From Avanaerovorax sp964442135 (lineage in GTDB: Bacteria > Bacillota > Clostridia > Peptostreptococcales > Anaerovoracaceae): 15,174 nucleotides of DNA. Positions 6,917-14,101 of the stretch are shown piece after piece. The notes below the pieces were generated by a model. The model was not told the origin of the DNA. It was given only the letters and a program-made list of their open reading frames with translations, and did no database searches. Position 1 is the stretch's first letter. The number at the start of each line of letters is the position of its first letter. The stretch is from positions 1 through 15,174 of the forward strand of contig CAYTYN010000035.1 of NCBI GenBank assembly GCA_964442135.1. Reading direction: 5' to 3'. The position numbers and the translations under genes were made by a program.

Positions 6917-7932
6917 TATATCTGACCGCTCTTTCCGGGCATTTCAATTCCCATGTGATAGTATCCCGATTCAGAAACCATTCTACCCTTCTGCGTCCTG
7001 TAGAGGAGACCTTTTTGTATCAGGTAGGGCTCGTAGGCGTCCTCGATGGTAACTCGTTCCTCTCCGATGGCCGCGGCTATGGTGTCGATTCCTACCGGGC
7101 CTCCGCCGAATTTATTGATTATAGCGGAGAGGATCTCCCTGTCTATTCTCTCCAGCCCCATCTCATCTACTCCCAGCGCTTTCAAAGCCTTCTCGGTGAG
7201 CTCCTCGTCTATGACGCCGTTTCCCTTAACCTGGGAGAAATCCCTCACTCTCTTTAAAAGTCTGTTAGCCACTCTCGGCGTACCTCTGGAGCAGCTCGCC
7301 ATGAGGGACATGGAGCTTTCATCCGCTTCCACACCCAGGAGCCCTGCAGATCTCCTGAGTATCTTCTTAAGGTCATTTTCGCCGTAGTGCTCGAACTTGC
7401 TGATAACACCGAACCTGTCCCTTAGAGGGGCTGAAAGGCTTCCCGCTCTGGTAGTGGCCCCTATCAGGGTGAACCTGGCTATATCCAGCCTTATGGATCT
7501 GGCGGAAGGGCCCTTCCCTATTATTATATCCAGGGCGTAATCCTCCATGGCTGAATACAGCACCTCTTCCACAGATCTGTTCAGCCTGTGTATCTCGTCT
7601 ATGAAGAGAACATCGTTATCGTTGAGATTGGTGAGTATGGCGGCTAAATCCCCTGCCCTGTCTATAGCAGGCCCTGAGGTTATCTTTATATCCACGCCCA
7701 GCTCGTTGGCTATGATCCCTGCCAAAGTGGTCTTTCCCAGTCCCGGAGGGCCGTAGAAAAGCACGTGATCCAAAGGCTCTCCTCTCATTTTCGCCGCTTC
7801 GATGAAGACTCCCAGGTTATCCTTAACCGCCGGCTGTCCTATGAAATCGGAAAGGCGGTGTGGTCTCAGCGAGATTTCCTGATTCTCCTCCCCTTCCCCG
7901 GCTCTTATCTCTGTAATTCTCTCTATTTCCAT
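6916..7932 (-). CDS. ruvB: Holliday junction branch-migration ATPase RuvB
   Basis: Hexameric AAA+ DNA translocase that, with RuvA, drives branch migration of Holliday junctions during recombinational repair. The 338-aa length is standard. Seen in order are RPHRLSDFIGQ near 23-32, Walker A GPPGLGKT at 61-68, Walker B LFIDEIH at 109-115, the sensor-1 region GATTRAG near 158-164, the arginine-finger segment LRDRFG near 170-175, and a C-terminal winged-helix domain containing GGGPVGIDTIAAAIGE. The ATG at 7932 has GAGG 6 bases upstream and lies 9 bases after the ruvA stop. It is the third gene of the ruvC-ruvA-ruvB-queA operon. Confidence 0.98.
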   Translation of the reverse strand: MEIERITEIRAGEGEENQEISLRPHRLSDFIGQPAVKDNLGVFIEAAKMRGEPLDHVLFYGPPGLGKTTLAGIIANELGVDIKITSGPAIDRAGDLAAILTNLNDNDVLFIDEIHRLNRSVEEVLYSAMEDYALDIIIGKGPSARSIRLDIARFTLIGATTRAGSLSAPLRDRFGVISKFEHYGENDLKKILRRSAGLLGVEADESSMSLMASCSRGTPRVANRLLKRVRDFSQVKGNGVIDEELTEKALKALGVDEMGLERIDREILSAIINKFGGGPVGIDTIAAAIGEERVTIEDAYEPYLIQKGLLYRTQKGRMVSESGYYHMGIEMPGKSGQI

Positions 7933-7941
7933 CTCTTACCT

Positions 7942-8541
7942 CTATAAATTCCTCAAAGCCCCGCGAATGTACTCTTCACAGGTCAGGCTATCACCCTTCA
8001 CCTTTCCTATGGCAGTCATGGCTTCGTTTCTGGTATATCCTAAGGATATAAGGGCAGCTGCGGCTTCTTCCTTTTCCGAGGTGGTTTCCGGCTCATGGGA
8101 ATCGTCGGCTCCCTGAATTCCTCCTTCATCAAAAGGCTGTGCGACCTTATCCTTAAGCTCCAGTATAATCCTTTCCGCAGTCTTCTTCCCCACTCCGTTG
8201 GCCTTAGTTATGGAAGCTGTATCTCCTGCGGAAATGGCGGCGTTCAGCCTGTCCGACGACAGAGCGCTCATTATGGAAAGACCGGCCTTCGCCCCTACGC
8301 CGTTTACCGTAATCAGAAGCTCGAAGAGCTCCAGCTCGCTGACGGAAGTAAAACCGTAAAGGTTCACGGCGTCCTCCTTCACCTGCATGGAGGTGTAAAC
8401 GCTGACTACGTCTCCGTCCGCGCTCTTATAGAGCTGAGAATTGGAAGGCATGCTTATGCGAAATCCTATGCCGGCTTCCGTCTCTATGATCGCGCTCCCG
8501 TCAACCGTCGGGTGGAATATTCCCTTTAAAAATCTTATCAT
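7942..8541 (-). CDS. ruvA: Holliday junction binding protein RuvA
   Basis: Tetrameric protein that binds four-way DNA junctions and loads RuvB. The 199-aa protein shows the N-terminal OB-fold (MIRFLKGIF... to about residue 62), tandem helix-hairpin-helix motifs (VNGVGAKAGLSIM near 78-90 and ANGVGKKTAERIILELKDK near 113-131), an acidic variable linker near 135-157, and a C-terminal domain III (AAAALISLGYTRNEA) that contacts RuvB. Its ATG overlaps the ruvC stop by 4 bases (ATGA), the usual sign of translational coupling. Confidence 0.97.
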   Translation of the reverse strand: MIRFLKGIFHPTVDGSAIIETEAGIGFRISMPSNSQLYKSADGDVVSVYTSMQVKEDAVNLYGFTSVSELELFELLITVNGVGAKAGLSIMSALSSDRLNAAISAGDTASITKANGVGKKTAERIILELKDKVAQPFDEGGIQGADDSHEPETTSEKEEAAAALISLGYTRNEAMTAIGKVKGDSLTCEEYIRGALRNL

Positions 8542-9020
8542 CTCTGTCTGCTCCCTCTGCTGTGCCCGTGACAGATTGCAGCCGCAATAGCGTCCGCCGT
8601 ATCGTCAGGCTTAGGCACCTCTTTCAGGTTCAAAATGATCTTTACCATGGACTGTATCTGCATCTTATCGGCTCTTCCGTATCCCACCAGAGCCTGCTTT
8701 ATCTGCAGGGGGGTGTATTCACTGACGGAAAGCCCTCCGTTAACGCAGGCCAGTATGGCAACACCTCTGGCCTGTCCCACCATAATAGCCGTCTTCGCAT
8801 TGCTGTTGAAAAAAAGCTCCTCAATGGCCAGCTCCTGCGGTCTGTATTCCTCTATGATGGAAGTCAGCTGTGTATATATGTGCCGGAGTCTTAAGGGCAT
8901 CTCCGTTCCGGCGTCCGTAGTGACGGCTCCGTAATCCACCACCGAAAATTTATTTCCTATAACGTCTAAGATCCCCCAGCCCAGTATGGCATAGCCGGGA
9001 TCTATGCCGAGTATCCTCAT
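8538..9020 (-). CDS. ruvC: Holliday junction resolvase RuvC
   Basis: Dimeric RNase H-fold endonuclease that resolves Holliday junctions produced by RecA and processed by RuvAB. The four acidic active-site residues expected of the family are visible: Asp7 in GIDPG, Glu67 or Glu68 in AIEELFF, and Asp140 with Asp143 in PDDTADAIAAAICH. The 160-aa length is normal. It is the first gene of the operon, and its promoter with a LexA-like box lies immediately upstream. Confidence 0.97.
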   Translation of the reverse strand: MRILGIDPGYAILGWGILDVIGNKFSVVDYGAVTTDAGTEMPLRLRHIYTQLTSIIEEYRPQELAIEELFFNSNAKTAIMVGQARGVAILACVNGGLSVSEYTPLQIKQALVGYGRADKMQIQSMVKIILNLKEVPKPDDTADAIAAAICHGHSRGSRQR

Positions 9021-9061
9021 CCGCTGTCATTTCCTTTCTCCGCGGTTCTTTTGCAGATTAA

Positions 9062-9090
9062 AGTATATCATAAGAACAAATGTTTGTCCA
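9062..9090 (-). promoter_or_regulatory. Sigma-A promoter of ruvCAB-queA
   Basis: On the minus strand, TGGACA (-35, at 9085-9090) and TATACT (-10, at 9062-9067) are separated by exactly 17 bases. Each hexamer differs from consensus by one base. The -10 box lies about 42 bases before the ruvC ATG at 9020. No other near-consensus pair was seen upstream of ruvC. Confidence 0.8.
9073..9086. promoter_or_regulatory. LexA (SOS) box candidate within the ruvC promoter
   Basis: AGAACAAATGTTTG matches 12 of 14 positions of the Gram-positive LexA consensus CGAACRNRYGTTYC; the core is GAAC-N4-GTTT. It lies wholly between the -35 and -10 boxes of the ruvC promoter, so a bound repressor would block polymerase. 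SOS control of ruv genes is known in Bacillus and E. coli. The half-sites are not perfectly symmetric. Confidence 0.65.
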
Positions 9091-9119
9091 CATGGGGGTA
9101 ATTTTTACCCTGAAATAGC

Positions 9120-9149
9120 CTTTTAAATGTCTTTTCCATGTGGTATAAT
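9120..9149 (+). promoter_or_regulatory. Extended -10 promoter of argR-recN
   Basis: A consensus -10 box TATAAT sits at 9144-9149, preceded by TG at 9141-9142 (extended -10). No good -35 hexamer lies 17 bases upstream (TTTTAA at 9121-9126), which is common for extended -10 promoters. The leader to the argR ATG at 9197 would be about 40 bases. I could not find a convincing ARG box here. Confidence 0.7.
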
Positions 9150-9196
9150 CATCTGCGGATATATATTTTACAGATTAGTTTGAAAAGGAGTATGAC

Positions 9197-9676
9197 ATGC
9201 GCTATCCCAGACAGAATAAGATATTGGAGCTAATCTCCAATAATGAAATAGAAACACAGGAAAAGCTGGCCGCCATGCTGAGGGAGGAAGGCTTCGACGT
9301 CACTCAGGCGACGGTTTCCAGAGATATTAAGGATCTTCAGCTGGTGAAGGTTCTCCTGGCCTCAGGCAAGTATAAGTACGCCGTTAGCTCCCGCCATGAC
9401 GCGCTCATATCAGATCGGTTCGTGAAAATATTCAGGGAGACTATCACATCCTTTGCGTCGGCTCAGAATCTCATAGTCATAAAGACCCTTTCCGGGTGTG
9501 CCTCCGCCGCAGGAGAAGCGATAGACTGTATAGATCTTCCTCACGTAGTAGGATCTGTGGCAGGGGACAATACCCTTCTCCTTGTAGTGGATAAAGAGGA
9601 CAACGTGGAGGAGATCTTATCCATTTTCAACAGCATGCTCATCATGAAGGAAAAGGAAAATGATAAATCACATTAG
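9197..9676 (+). CDS. argR: Arginine repressor ArgR/AhrC
   Basis: Hexameric, arginine-responsive transcription factor that represses arginine biosynthesis and in Gram-positives often also activates catabolism. The 159-aa protein has an N-terminal winged helix-turn-helix with the family signature TQATVSRDIKDLQLVKV near 36-52. Its C-terminal oligomerisation and arginine-binding domain contains SGCASAAGEAID near 99-110 and GSVAGDNTLLLV near 119-130. The usual GDD pair in that last motif reads GDN. The ATG has AAAAGGAG 6 bases upstream. It overlaps recN by 17 bases; argR-recN is a classic Firmicute pair. An arginine-type catabolic operon lies about 5 kb away and could be a target. Confidence 0.97.
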   Translation: MRYPRQNKILELISNNEIETQEKLAAMLREEGFDVTQATVSRDIKDLQLVKVLLASGKYKYAVSSRHDALISDRFVKIFRETITSFASAQNLIVIKTLSGCASAAGEAIDCIDLPHVVGSVAGDNTLLLVVDKEDNVEEILSIFNSMLIMKEKENDKSH

Positions 9677-11276
9677 CATCGAGAATTTCGCAATAATCGG
9701 GAAAGCTGATATGGATTTCGGTGAAGGTCTTTCCATAATCACCGGTGAAACGGGCAGCGGAAAATCCGTTGTCATCGAAGCAATAAGCCTTGCTCTGGGG
9801 AGTCGCGCAGACTCCTCTTTTGTCCGTCATGGTGCGGAAAAGGCCATAATCCAGCTTTCCGCCGATATAGACGGAGAAGAAGCAGTCATAAGAAGAGAGA
9901 TATCCGCTTCAGGCAAAAACCTGTGCAAGTATAACGGAGAGATCGTCACCTTAGGCCGGCTGTCCAAGATATGCTCCCGCATAGCTCAGATCCACGGCCA
10001 GTACGACAATCAGGCTCTTCTGAACGCGGAAAACCACATGTCCGTCATCGACAGAGGCGGCGGTGAAGAGATCTCCTCCGTAAAGGCCGCCTATGCCGAA
10101 AGCTATGAAAAATATACTAAGATATCATCAGAGCTGAAAAAGCTTCTTTCCACAGAAGCTGAGAATGCCAGAAAACTGGACTTCTACAGGTTTGAGAAAA
10201 AAGAAATCGACAACGCCCATCTGAAGGTCGGCGAGGACGAGGAGCTTTCCGATCGGATATCCGTCCTGCGAAACAGTGAAAAAATATTTTCCGCCATTGA
10301 GGCCGCCTCCTCTGACGTAGGCGGAGATACAGGGGCTCTGTCCTCCCTGGGAGCGGCTATCAGCGCCCTGAAACCTGTCTGCCCGTATTCTCAGGAGATC
10401 GACAGAATCGTTTCCGAAGCTGAGGACATATACTACAGGCTCCAGGATACGGATCTTTCCATAAACAGGATGGCCGACTCCATTACCTTTGAGCCGGGAG
10501 AGATAGACGCCGCTATGTCCAGACTGGATCTCATAGACAGCCTTAAGAAAAAGTACGGACCTTCCGTCGAGGATATCCTCTCATATAGGGATAAGCTTGC
10601 CGATGAAATTGACTCCATTGAAAACTTTGACGATGAGAAAGAACGCCTTGAAGAGGCTGAGAGAGCCGCCGCCGAGGATCTTACCGCAAAGGCCGAGGCT
10701 CTGTCTCAGGCTCGTCATCAGGCTGCCCGCCGGCTTTCGGAAAGGATGACGGCGGAGCTTAAAGACCTTAATTTCACCGACGCCGTCATAGAAGCCTCTT
10801 TCACTCACCTTCCGTCTCCCGGGCCTGACGGAAGTGAAAAGGTTGAGTTTCTCATTTCCGCTAACCGGGGAGAACCGCTTAAGTCCCTTTCGCGAACCGC
10901 CTCCGGCGGAGAGATGTCCAGGATAATGCTGGCTATCAGAGCCATAACCGGCGAGACGGACTCCACGCCTACCTTTATATTCGATGAGATCGACTCAGGT
11001 ATCAGCGGCATTACCGCCAGCGTCGTCGGCAGAAAGCTTAAGGCTATTTCCAGGGAACACCAGGTCATCTGCATCACTCATCTTCCCCAGATAGCCGCCA
11101 TGGGGGATTCCTGTTATCGGATATACAAGGAAAACGACGAACAGCACACATATGCCCGATTGGATAAGCTTTCCGAGGATGGAAAAACCGCGGAGATAGC
11201 CAGGCTGCTCGGCGGCGATAACGTGACTGAGACTACCTTAAAGAGCGCCAGAGAGCTCATTGAATCATCCAAATAG
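9660..11276 (+). CDS. recN: DNA double-strand break repair protein RecN
   Basis: SMC-like ATPase recruited early to double-strand breaks. The 538-aa protein is slightly shorter than many RecN proteins (550-570 aa). The N-terminal half-ATPase has MINHISIENFAIIGKADMDF and Walker A GETGSGKS at 29-36. Residues of about 150-370 are charged and heptad-like, fitting the coiled-coil arm. The C-terminal half-ATPase carries the ABC signature TASGGEMSRIML near 411-422, Walker B FIFDEIDSGISG near 439-450, and the ICITHLPQIAAM switch-His block. The ATG at 9660 lies inside the end of argR after a purine-rich AAGGAAAAGGAAA tract, implying coupled translation. Confidence 0.97.
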   Translation: MINHISIENFAIIGKADMDFGEGLSIITGETGSGKSVVIEAISLALGSRADSSFVRHGAEKAIIQLSADIDGEEAVIRREISASGKNLCKYNGEIVTLGRLSKICSRIAQIHGQYDNQALLNAENHMSVIDRGGGEEISSVKAAYAESYEKYTKISSELKKLLSTEAENARKLDFYRFEKKEIDNAHLKVGEDEELSDRISVLRNSEKIFSAIEAASSDVGGDTGALSSLGAAISALKPVCPYSQEIDRIVSEAEDIYYRLQDTDLSINRMADSITFEPGEIDAAMSRLDLIDSLKKKYGPSVEDILSYRDKLADEIDSIENFDDEKERLEEAERAAAEDLTAKAEALSQARHQAARRLSERMTAELKDLNFTDAVIEASFTHLPSPGPDGSEKVEFLISANRGEPLKSLSRTASGGEMSRIMLAIRAITGETDSTPTFIFDEIDSGISGITASVVGRKLKAISREHQVICITHLPQIAAMGDSCYRIYKENDEQHTYARLDKLSEDGKTAEIARLLGGDNVTETTLKSARELIESSK

Positions 11277-11341
11277 ACGAAATGTCTTTACCCCGAAGAC
11301 GGGAGAAAGGCATGATAAATGCATATTCCCCCCTTTTCTGC

Positions 11342-11372
11342 GGTTGCAACCTGCTGTTGCGTAGTTGCAACC
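11342..11372. repeat. Dyad operator candidate upstream of the XRE gene
   Basis: GGTTGCAAC at 11342-11350 and its exact complement GTTGCAACC at 11364-11372 form a 9-base inverted repeat with a 13-base centre. Each arm holds the self-palindromic 8-mer GTTGCAAC, so the two copies are spaced 21 bases apart, two helical turns. The repeat lies about 60-90 bases upstream of the XRE start, where an autoregulatory operator is expected. No clear -35/-10 pair could be fixed with confidence. Confidence 0.55.
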
Positions 11373-11433
11373 GTATTTTGGTTGTGTGTTACCTGTAAAG
11401 ATTGTATGCTGATAGCGAAAGGAGGACACTGAA

Positions 11434-12174
11434 ATGACCTTTGGAGAAAAGTTACAAAAGCTGCGGAAAGAAGCTGGACTGTCACAGGAAGAATTGGCCT
11501 ACCAGTTAGATGTATCCAGACAGGCTATCAGCAAATGGGAGCGTGACAACGGCTATCCGGAGACAGAAAAGATTATCCGCATGAGCAAAATTTTCAATGT
11601 GACGATTGACTATCTGTTAAATGAGGAAGGTACGCAGACACCAGAGGCTGCGGTGGAACAAGGAATATATGTAAGCAGGGAAACGGCAGACGGCTTCCTC
11701 ATGTACCAAAGGCGAAGGTCTCTGAAAATTGCGATTGCCGCCGGATTGATGGTTGGGAGCCTTGCGATTTCGTTTATGTTTTCGGATATTTCCATGCTTC
11801 TGTTTATGCTGATATGGATTATAGGAATCCTTCTCCTGTTTTCCGTCAAGCTGACAGACAACCCTTATCGAAGGCTCCGGCAAGAGCCGCTGCTGTTTGA
11901 CAAAGCAGTAAAGGCTGAATTAAATGCGGCGTATGCGGAGAGAAAAAGCTTTCTCCAGATGTTTAACCTGATTGGAATTGCTTTAATTGCACTGGGCTTT
12001 CTGTTTTTTCCCTTAATTGTTACGACAGAATTACTCTTTGCCGATACGATTGCTTTAGCCACGGGAATGGTTGTTGCGGGAATCGGAACATTTTTATGTA
12101 TTTATATGTCCGGCCTTATTCGGGCGTATCGGTTACTGATTATGAATGAAACCTATCAGGAAAAAAGGAAGTGA
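11434..12174 (+). CDS. XRE-family HTH regulator fused to a four-segment membrane domain
   Basis: A 246-aa protein. Residues 1-63 form a Cro/CI-type helix-turn-helix DNA-binding domain (LRKEAGLSQEELAYQLDVSR, then AISKWERDNGYP). A soluble linker to about residue 95 is followed by four predicted membrane segments near 98-116, 119-138, 177-197 and 203-231, with a basic C-terminus. The family is common in Clostridia as membrane-tethered regulators, often near envelope-stress, antimicrobial-peptide or export genes. The start is firm: AAAGGAGG ends 8 bases before the ATG. It runs into the lipoprotein gene with a 7-base gap, so the two are probably co-transcribed. The coding looks more AT-rich in third positions than argR-recN or pdu; this is a visual impression, not a calculation. 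Targets and signal are unknown. Confidence 0.88.
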   Translation: MTFGEKLQKLRKEAGLSQEELAYQLDVSRQAISKWERDNGYPETEKIIRMSKIFNVTIDYLLNEEGTQTPEAAVEQGIYVSRETADGFLMYQRRRSLKIAIAAGLMVGSLAISFMFSDISMLLFMLIWIIGILLLFSVKLTDNPYRRLRQEPLLFDKAVKAELNAAYAERKSFLQMFNLIGIALIALGFLFFPLIVTTELLFADTIALATGMVVAGIGTFLCIYMSGLIRAYRLLIMNETYQEKRK

Positions 12175-12181
12175 GAGCATT

Positions 12182-12631
12182 ATGAAAAAATCTTTGGGTC
12201 TATTTGCAATCATGCTGACACTGCTTCTCTGCGGCTGTCGAGCCGCTAATAATGCGGACAATCTTGATTACGGGGACACATTTTCAAAAGCACAGACAAT
12301 CGCCGTTATCTCTTCCGACACATGGGAAGTCATTGAAACGATTACCGATGAGGAGGATATTAAAAATTTTACTCTGGCGCTGGATGCAGACCAATGGGAA
12401 TTAACGTCACTGCCCGACAATGCATCCAAGGTTGGTTCCTTTGGATTATCCCAACAGAAGACAGTAAAGCTGTTTGATATTAACCCCGACGAAACACTTT
12501 ACGATGTCGGAACCATTACTCTGTACGAGGGAGGTTATATCAGAGCAGAGGTTGCCGGACTGGATCGATTGGCTGTTATTTTTGAAGTAAGCGAGGATAC
12601 CAACGATTTTTTGAAGGCTTATTTTGAATAG
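12182..12631 (+). CDS. Small predicted lipoprotein of unknown function
   Basis: A 149-aa protein with a classical lipoprotein signal peptide: basic MKK, a hydrophobic core LGLFAIMLTLLL, then LCGC, giving Cys19 as the probable lipidation site. The mature part, about 130 residues, is acidic and mixed alpha/beta in appearance. It has an early segment reading AVISSDTWEVIETITDEEDI that resembles short secreted Firmicute lipoproteins. I do not recognise a named catalytic domain. The ATG at 12182 is preferred to an in-frame upstream codon at 12146, because the latter lies inside the XRE gene and would bury the signal peptide. It probably acts at the cell surface together with the membrane-bound XRE regulator, either as its sensor or its output. 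That pairing is inference. Confidence 0.75.
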   Translation: MKKSLGLFAIMLTLLLCGCRAANNADNLDYGDTFSKAQTIAVISSDTWEVIETITDEEDIKNFTLALDADQWELTSLPDNASKVGSFGLSQQKTVKLFDINPDETLYDVGTITLYEGGYIRAEVAGLDRLAVIFEVSEDTNDFLKAYFE

Positions 12632-12647
12632 CCTGAGAATAAAATGA

Positions 12648-12737
12648 AGGCAAAAAAATTATGGCAAGTGATTGCATGAAAGACGGGGATCGTACCTTAA
12701 TTGACTTCACTTCCCGTCTTCTTGGTCTATCACTTGC
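12648..12737 (-). terminator. Hairpin terminator of the pdu operon, overlapping the pduV stop
   Basis: Nested inverted repeats: outer arms GCAAGTGAT (12664-12672) and its complement (12729-12737), inner arms AAGACGGG (12680-12687) and its complement (12713-12720). Read on the minus strand the hairpin begins in the last pduV codons and is followed by ATAATTTTTTT, fitting a rho-independent terminator for the leftward pdu transcript. The apical loop is large (25 bases), unlike a compact terminator. No T run follows on the plus strand, so it should not stop the rightward lipoprotein transcript efficiently. Confidence 0.65.
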
Positions 12738-13173
12738 TTGAGGCGGTCTCTTTCAGAAAGGCTTCCAGCTCCTCCATTCCCTCTCCGGTTACTGCGCTGA
12801 CACAGAAAACGGGAGACGCACCGGCAAGCTCCAGAAGCTCTTTTGCCTGAGAAATCTGCTCCTGTGAGGCTATGTCAGCCTTTGTGACAATCCCCGCAGT
12901 CTGCATGGGAAAAGCGGCGGACTGCCCCGGCGAAAAGCAATAGATCTCCCGGCTTGCGTCCTGAACAAAAAATACCAGCTCCGCCTCCAGCGCCGTGACC
13001 AGCAGAGATTTTAGAAGCTCCCTGTTCTCCAGATACTCTCCCGGAGTGTCAATGGTTCCGTTATAAACCTCGATGGATTGTGTTTTTTTATATTTCCGCT
13101 CCAACCCGTTGATTCTCTGAAGAATCGTCGTTTTCCCGCAGCCTGTGCTTCCGATCAAAATAATTTTTCTCAT
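12730..13173 (-). CDS. pduV: Microcompartment-associated GTPase, PduV/EutP family
   Basis: A small Ras-like P-loop protein of 147 aa linked to bacterial microcompartments. In Salmonella PduV associates with the compartment exterior and its movement. G1 is GSTGCGKTT at 8-16, the probable switch-I Thr lies in KKTQSIE near 29-35, G3 is DTPGEY at 42-47, G4 is TKAD at 97-100 (canonical NKxD), and the G5-like loop is SAVTGEG at 126-132. Its ATG overlaps the pduU stop by 4 bases (ATGA). I chose pduV over eutP because the S-T-U-V order matches the pdu operon tail. It is the last gene of the operon. Confidence 0.9.
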   Translation of the reverse strand: MRKIILIGSTGCGKTTILQRINGLERKYKKTQSIEVYNGTIDTPGEYLENRELLKSLLVTALEAELVFFVQDASREIYCFSPGQSAAFPMQTAGIVTKADIASQEQISQAKELLELAGASPVFCVSAVTGEGMEELEAFLKETASSK

Positions 13174-13517
13174 GTCCTTGTTATCATTGCGGGAGTGAAC
13201 TGAAGCTTATTGGAAAGAACGTCAAGCACGTCCCGAATCGCCGCTTCCACGTCAGCCACGTCGCCGTTAATGATCAGCGATCCATTAAAACGATCTACAA
13301 ATACCACATCTACGTTGGCCGCCTTAGAAGCCAGATCCGCCCCTATAATCGCTCCTTCACTGGGAGTAATGGTCATAATTCCCAGAGCTCCCCGTCGCTC
13401 TCCCACGACTCCCATTTTTTTATATAAATCTGTCTCCGGATTTGCAATCACGTGCGCCAGCGTCACCTGCTTACCCGGTACAAATTCCTGTATGATTCTC
13501 TGTTTTTCCTGCGCCAT
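13170..13517 (-). CDS. pduU: Circularly permuted BMC shell protein, PduU/EutS family
   Basis: A minor hexameric shell protein of bacterial microcompartments, with a circularly permuted BMC fold and an N-terminal strand that builds a small beta-barrel over the pore. The 115-aa protein shows the family block IIQEFVPGKQVTLAHVIANP near 8-27, GIMTITPSEGAIIGADLA in the centre, and ends MITRT, as does Salmonella PduU (ITRT). The frame extends to 13535, but the ATG at 13517 has AAGGGA 8 bases upstream and fits the family length of about 116 aa. It starts 33 bases after the pduT stop and overlaps pduV by 4 bases. Confidence 0.93.
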   Translation of the reverse strand: MAQEKQRIIQEFVPGKQVTLAHVIANPETDLYKKMGVVGERRGALGIMTITPSEGAIIGADLASKAANVDVVFVDRFNGSLIINGDVADVEAAIRDVLDVLSNKLQFTPAMITRT

Positions 13518-13550
13518 GACACACATCCCTTTCAAAGCTATATCTGACGT

Positions 13551-14099
13551 TTACAACAGAGCTTCAAAAATTTCTCTGTGAGGATTCGGGATAACCACGC
13601 TGGTCAACAGCATTCCCTTTGCGTTTTCCGTTTCCACGCCACAGGATACGGCTTCCCGCACAGCCGCTACATCTCCGGTCAGAATCACAAAGGATTTTCC
13701 GCCGATTCCGGTTCCCAGCCGGACATCGAGCAAATCAACATCCGCGGCTTTGACGGCCGCATCCGCCGCATATACGGAGGCGGTCACACTGAAAAATTCC
13801 ATGATTCCAACGGCATTTTGCGTATCAGGGACGCCGGCAAGGCTAATCGCCTGAATTACCTGCGGGTGAACCCGCGGAATAACGCAATAATCTACGGTAT
13901 TCCCGTCACCCACTGCGACGCCCGCCTCGATAGATGCCTTCACAGCGGCCACTTCCCCGGTAAACAGAATATAATATTTTCCGGGACAGCCGGCTCTTGC
14001 GAAAATCAGTTTCACCTCGGCGGTTTTCAGAATAATATCCGCCGCTTCAACTCCTTTGGCAATGCTGTTCAATTCTAGAAAACCGATTGTCTCAAACAT
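13551..14099 (-). CDS. pduT: Tandem-BMC-domain shell protein PduT
   Basis: A trimeric shell protein made of two fused BMC domains (about residues 3-85 and 96-180), total 182 aa, matching PduT of Salmonella (184 aa). Cys38, in GCPGK, is at the same position as the cysteine that ligands the [4Fe-4S] cluster at the PduT trimer axis, so this shell protein probably carries an Fe-S cluster and may pass electrons across the shell. The second domain contains GIGGKSFVILTGDV. The ATG lies 2 bases after the pduS stop, with GGGAGA 5 bases upstream. PduS binds PduT in the known system, fitting the adjacency. Confidence 0.95.
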   Translation of the reverse strand: MFETIGFLELNSIAKGVEAADIILKTAEVKLIFARAGCPGKYYILFTGEVAAVKASIEAGVAVGDGNTVDYCVIPRVHPQVIQAISLAGVPDTQNAVGIMEFFSVTASVYAADAAVKAADVDLLDVRLGTGIGGKSFVILTGDVAAVREAVSCGVETENAKGMLLTSVVIPNPHREIFEALL

Positions 14100-14101
14100 A
14101 A

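Noticed and set aside
9150..9180. AT-rich stretch between the argR promoter and its start, considered as an ARG box for autoregulation.
   Set aside because: It lacks the TGAAT...ATTCA symmetry, so no operator is claimed.
11283..11340. A possible terminator after recN, with GCAT/ATGC and GGGA/TCCC pairings followed by CCCTTTT.
   Set aside because: The stems are four bases each with unpaired bulges and the T run is short, so I could not support it.
12662..12676. A second sigma-54-like sequence, TGGCAAGTGATTGCA, on the plus strand.
   Set aside because: The GG and GC elements are separated by 9 rather than 10 bases, which normally abolishes activity. The site also forms part of the pdu terminator hairpin and faces no sensible target gene.
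13578..14078. A 166-codon plus-strand frame opposite pduT.
   Set aside because: It mirrors a well-conserved tandem-BMC gene, and its product is His- and Arg-rich with no domain, as expected for a shadow frame.
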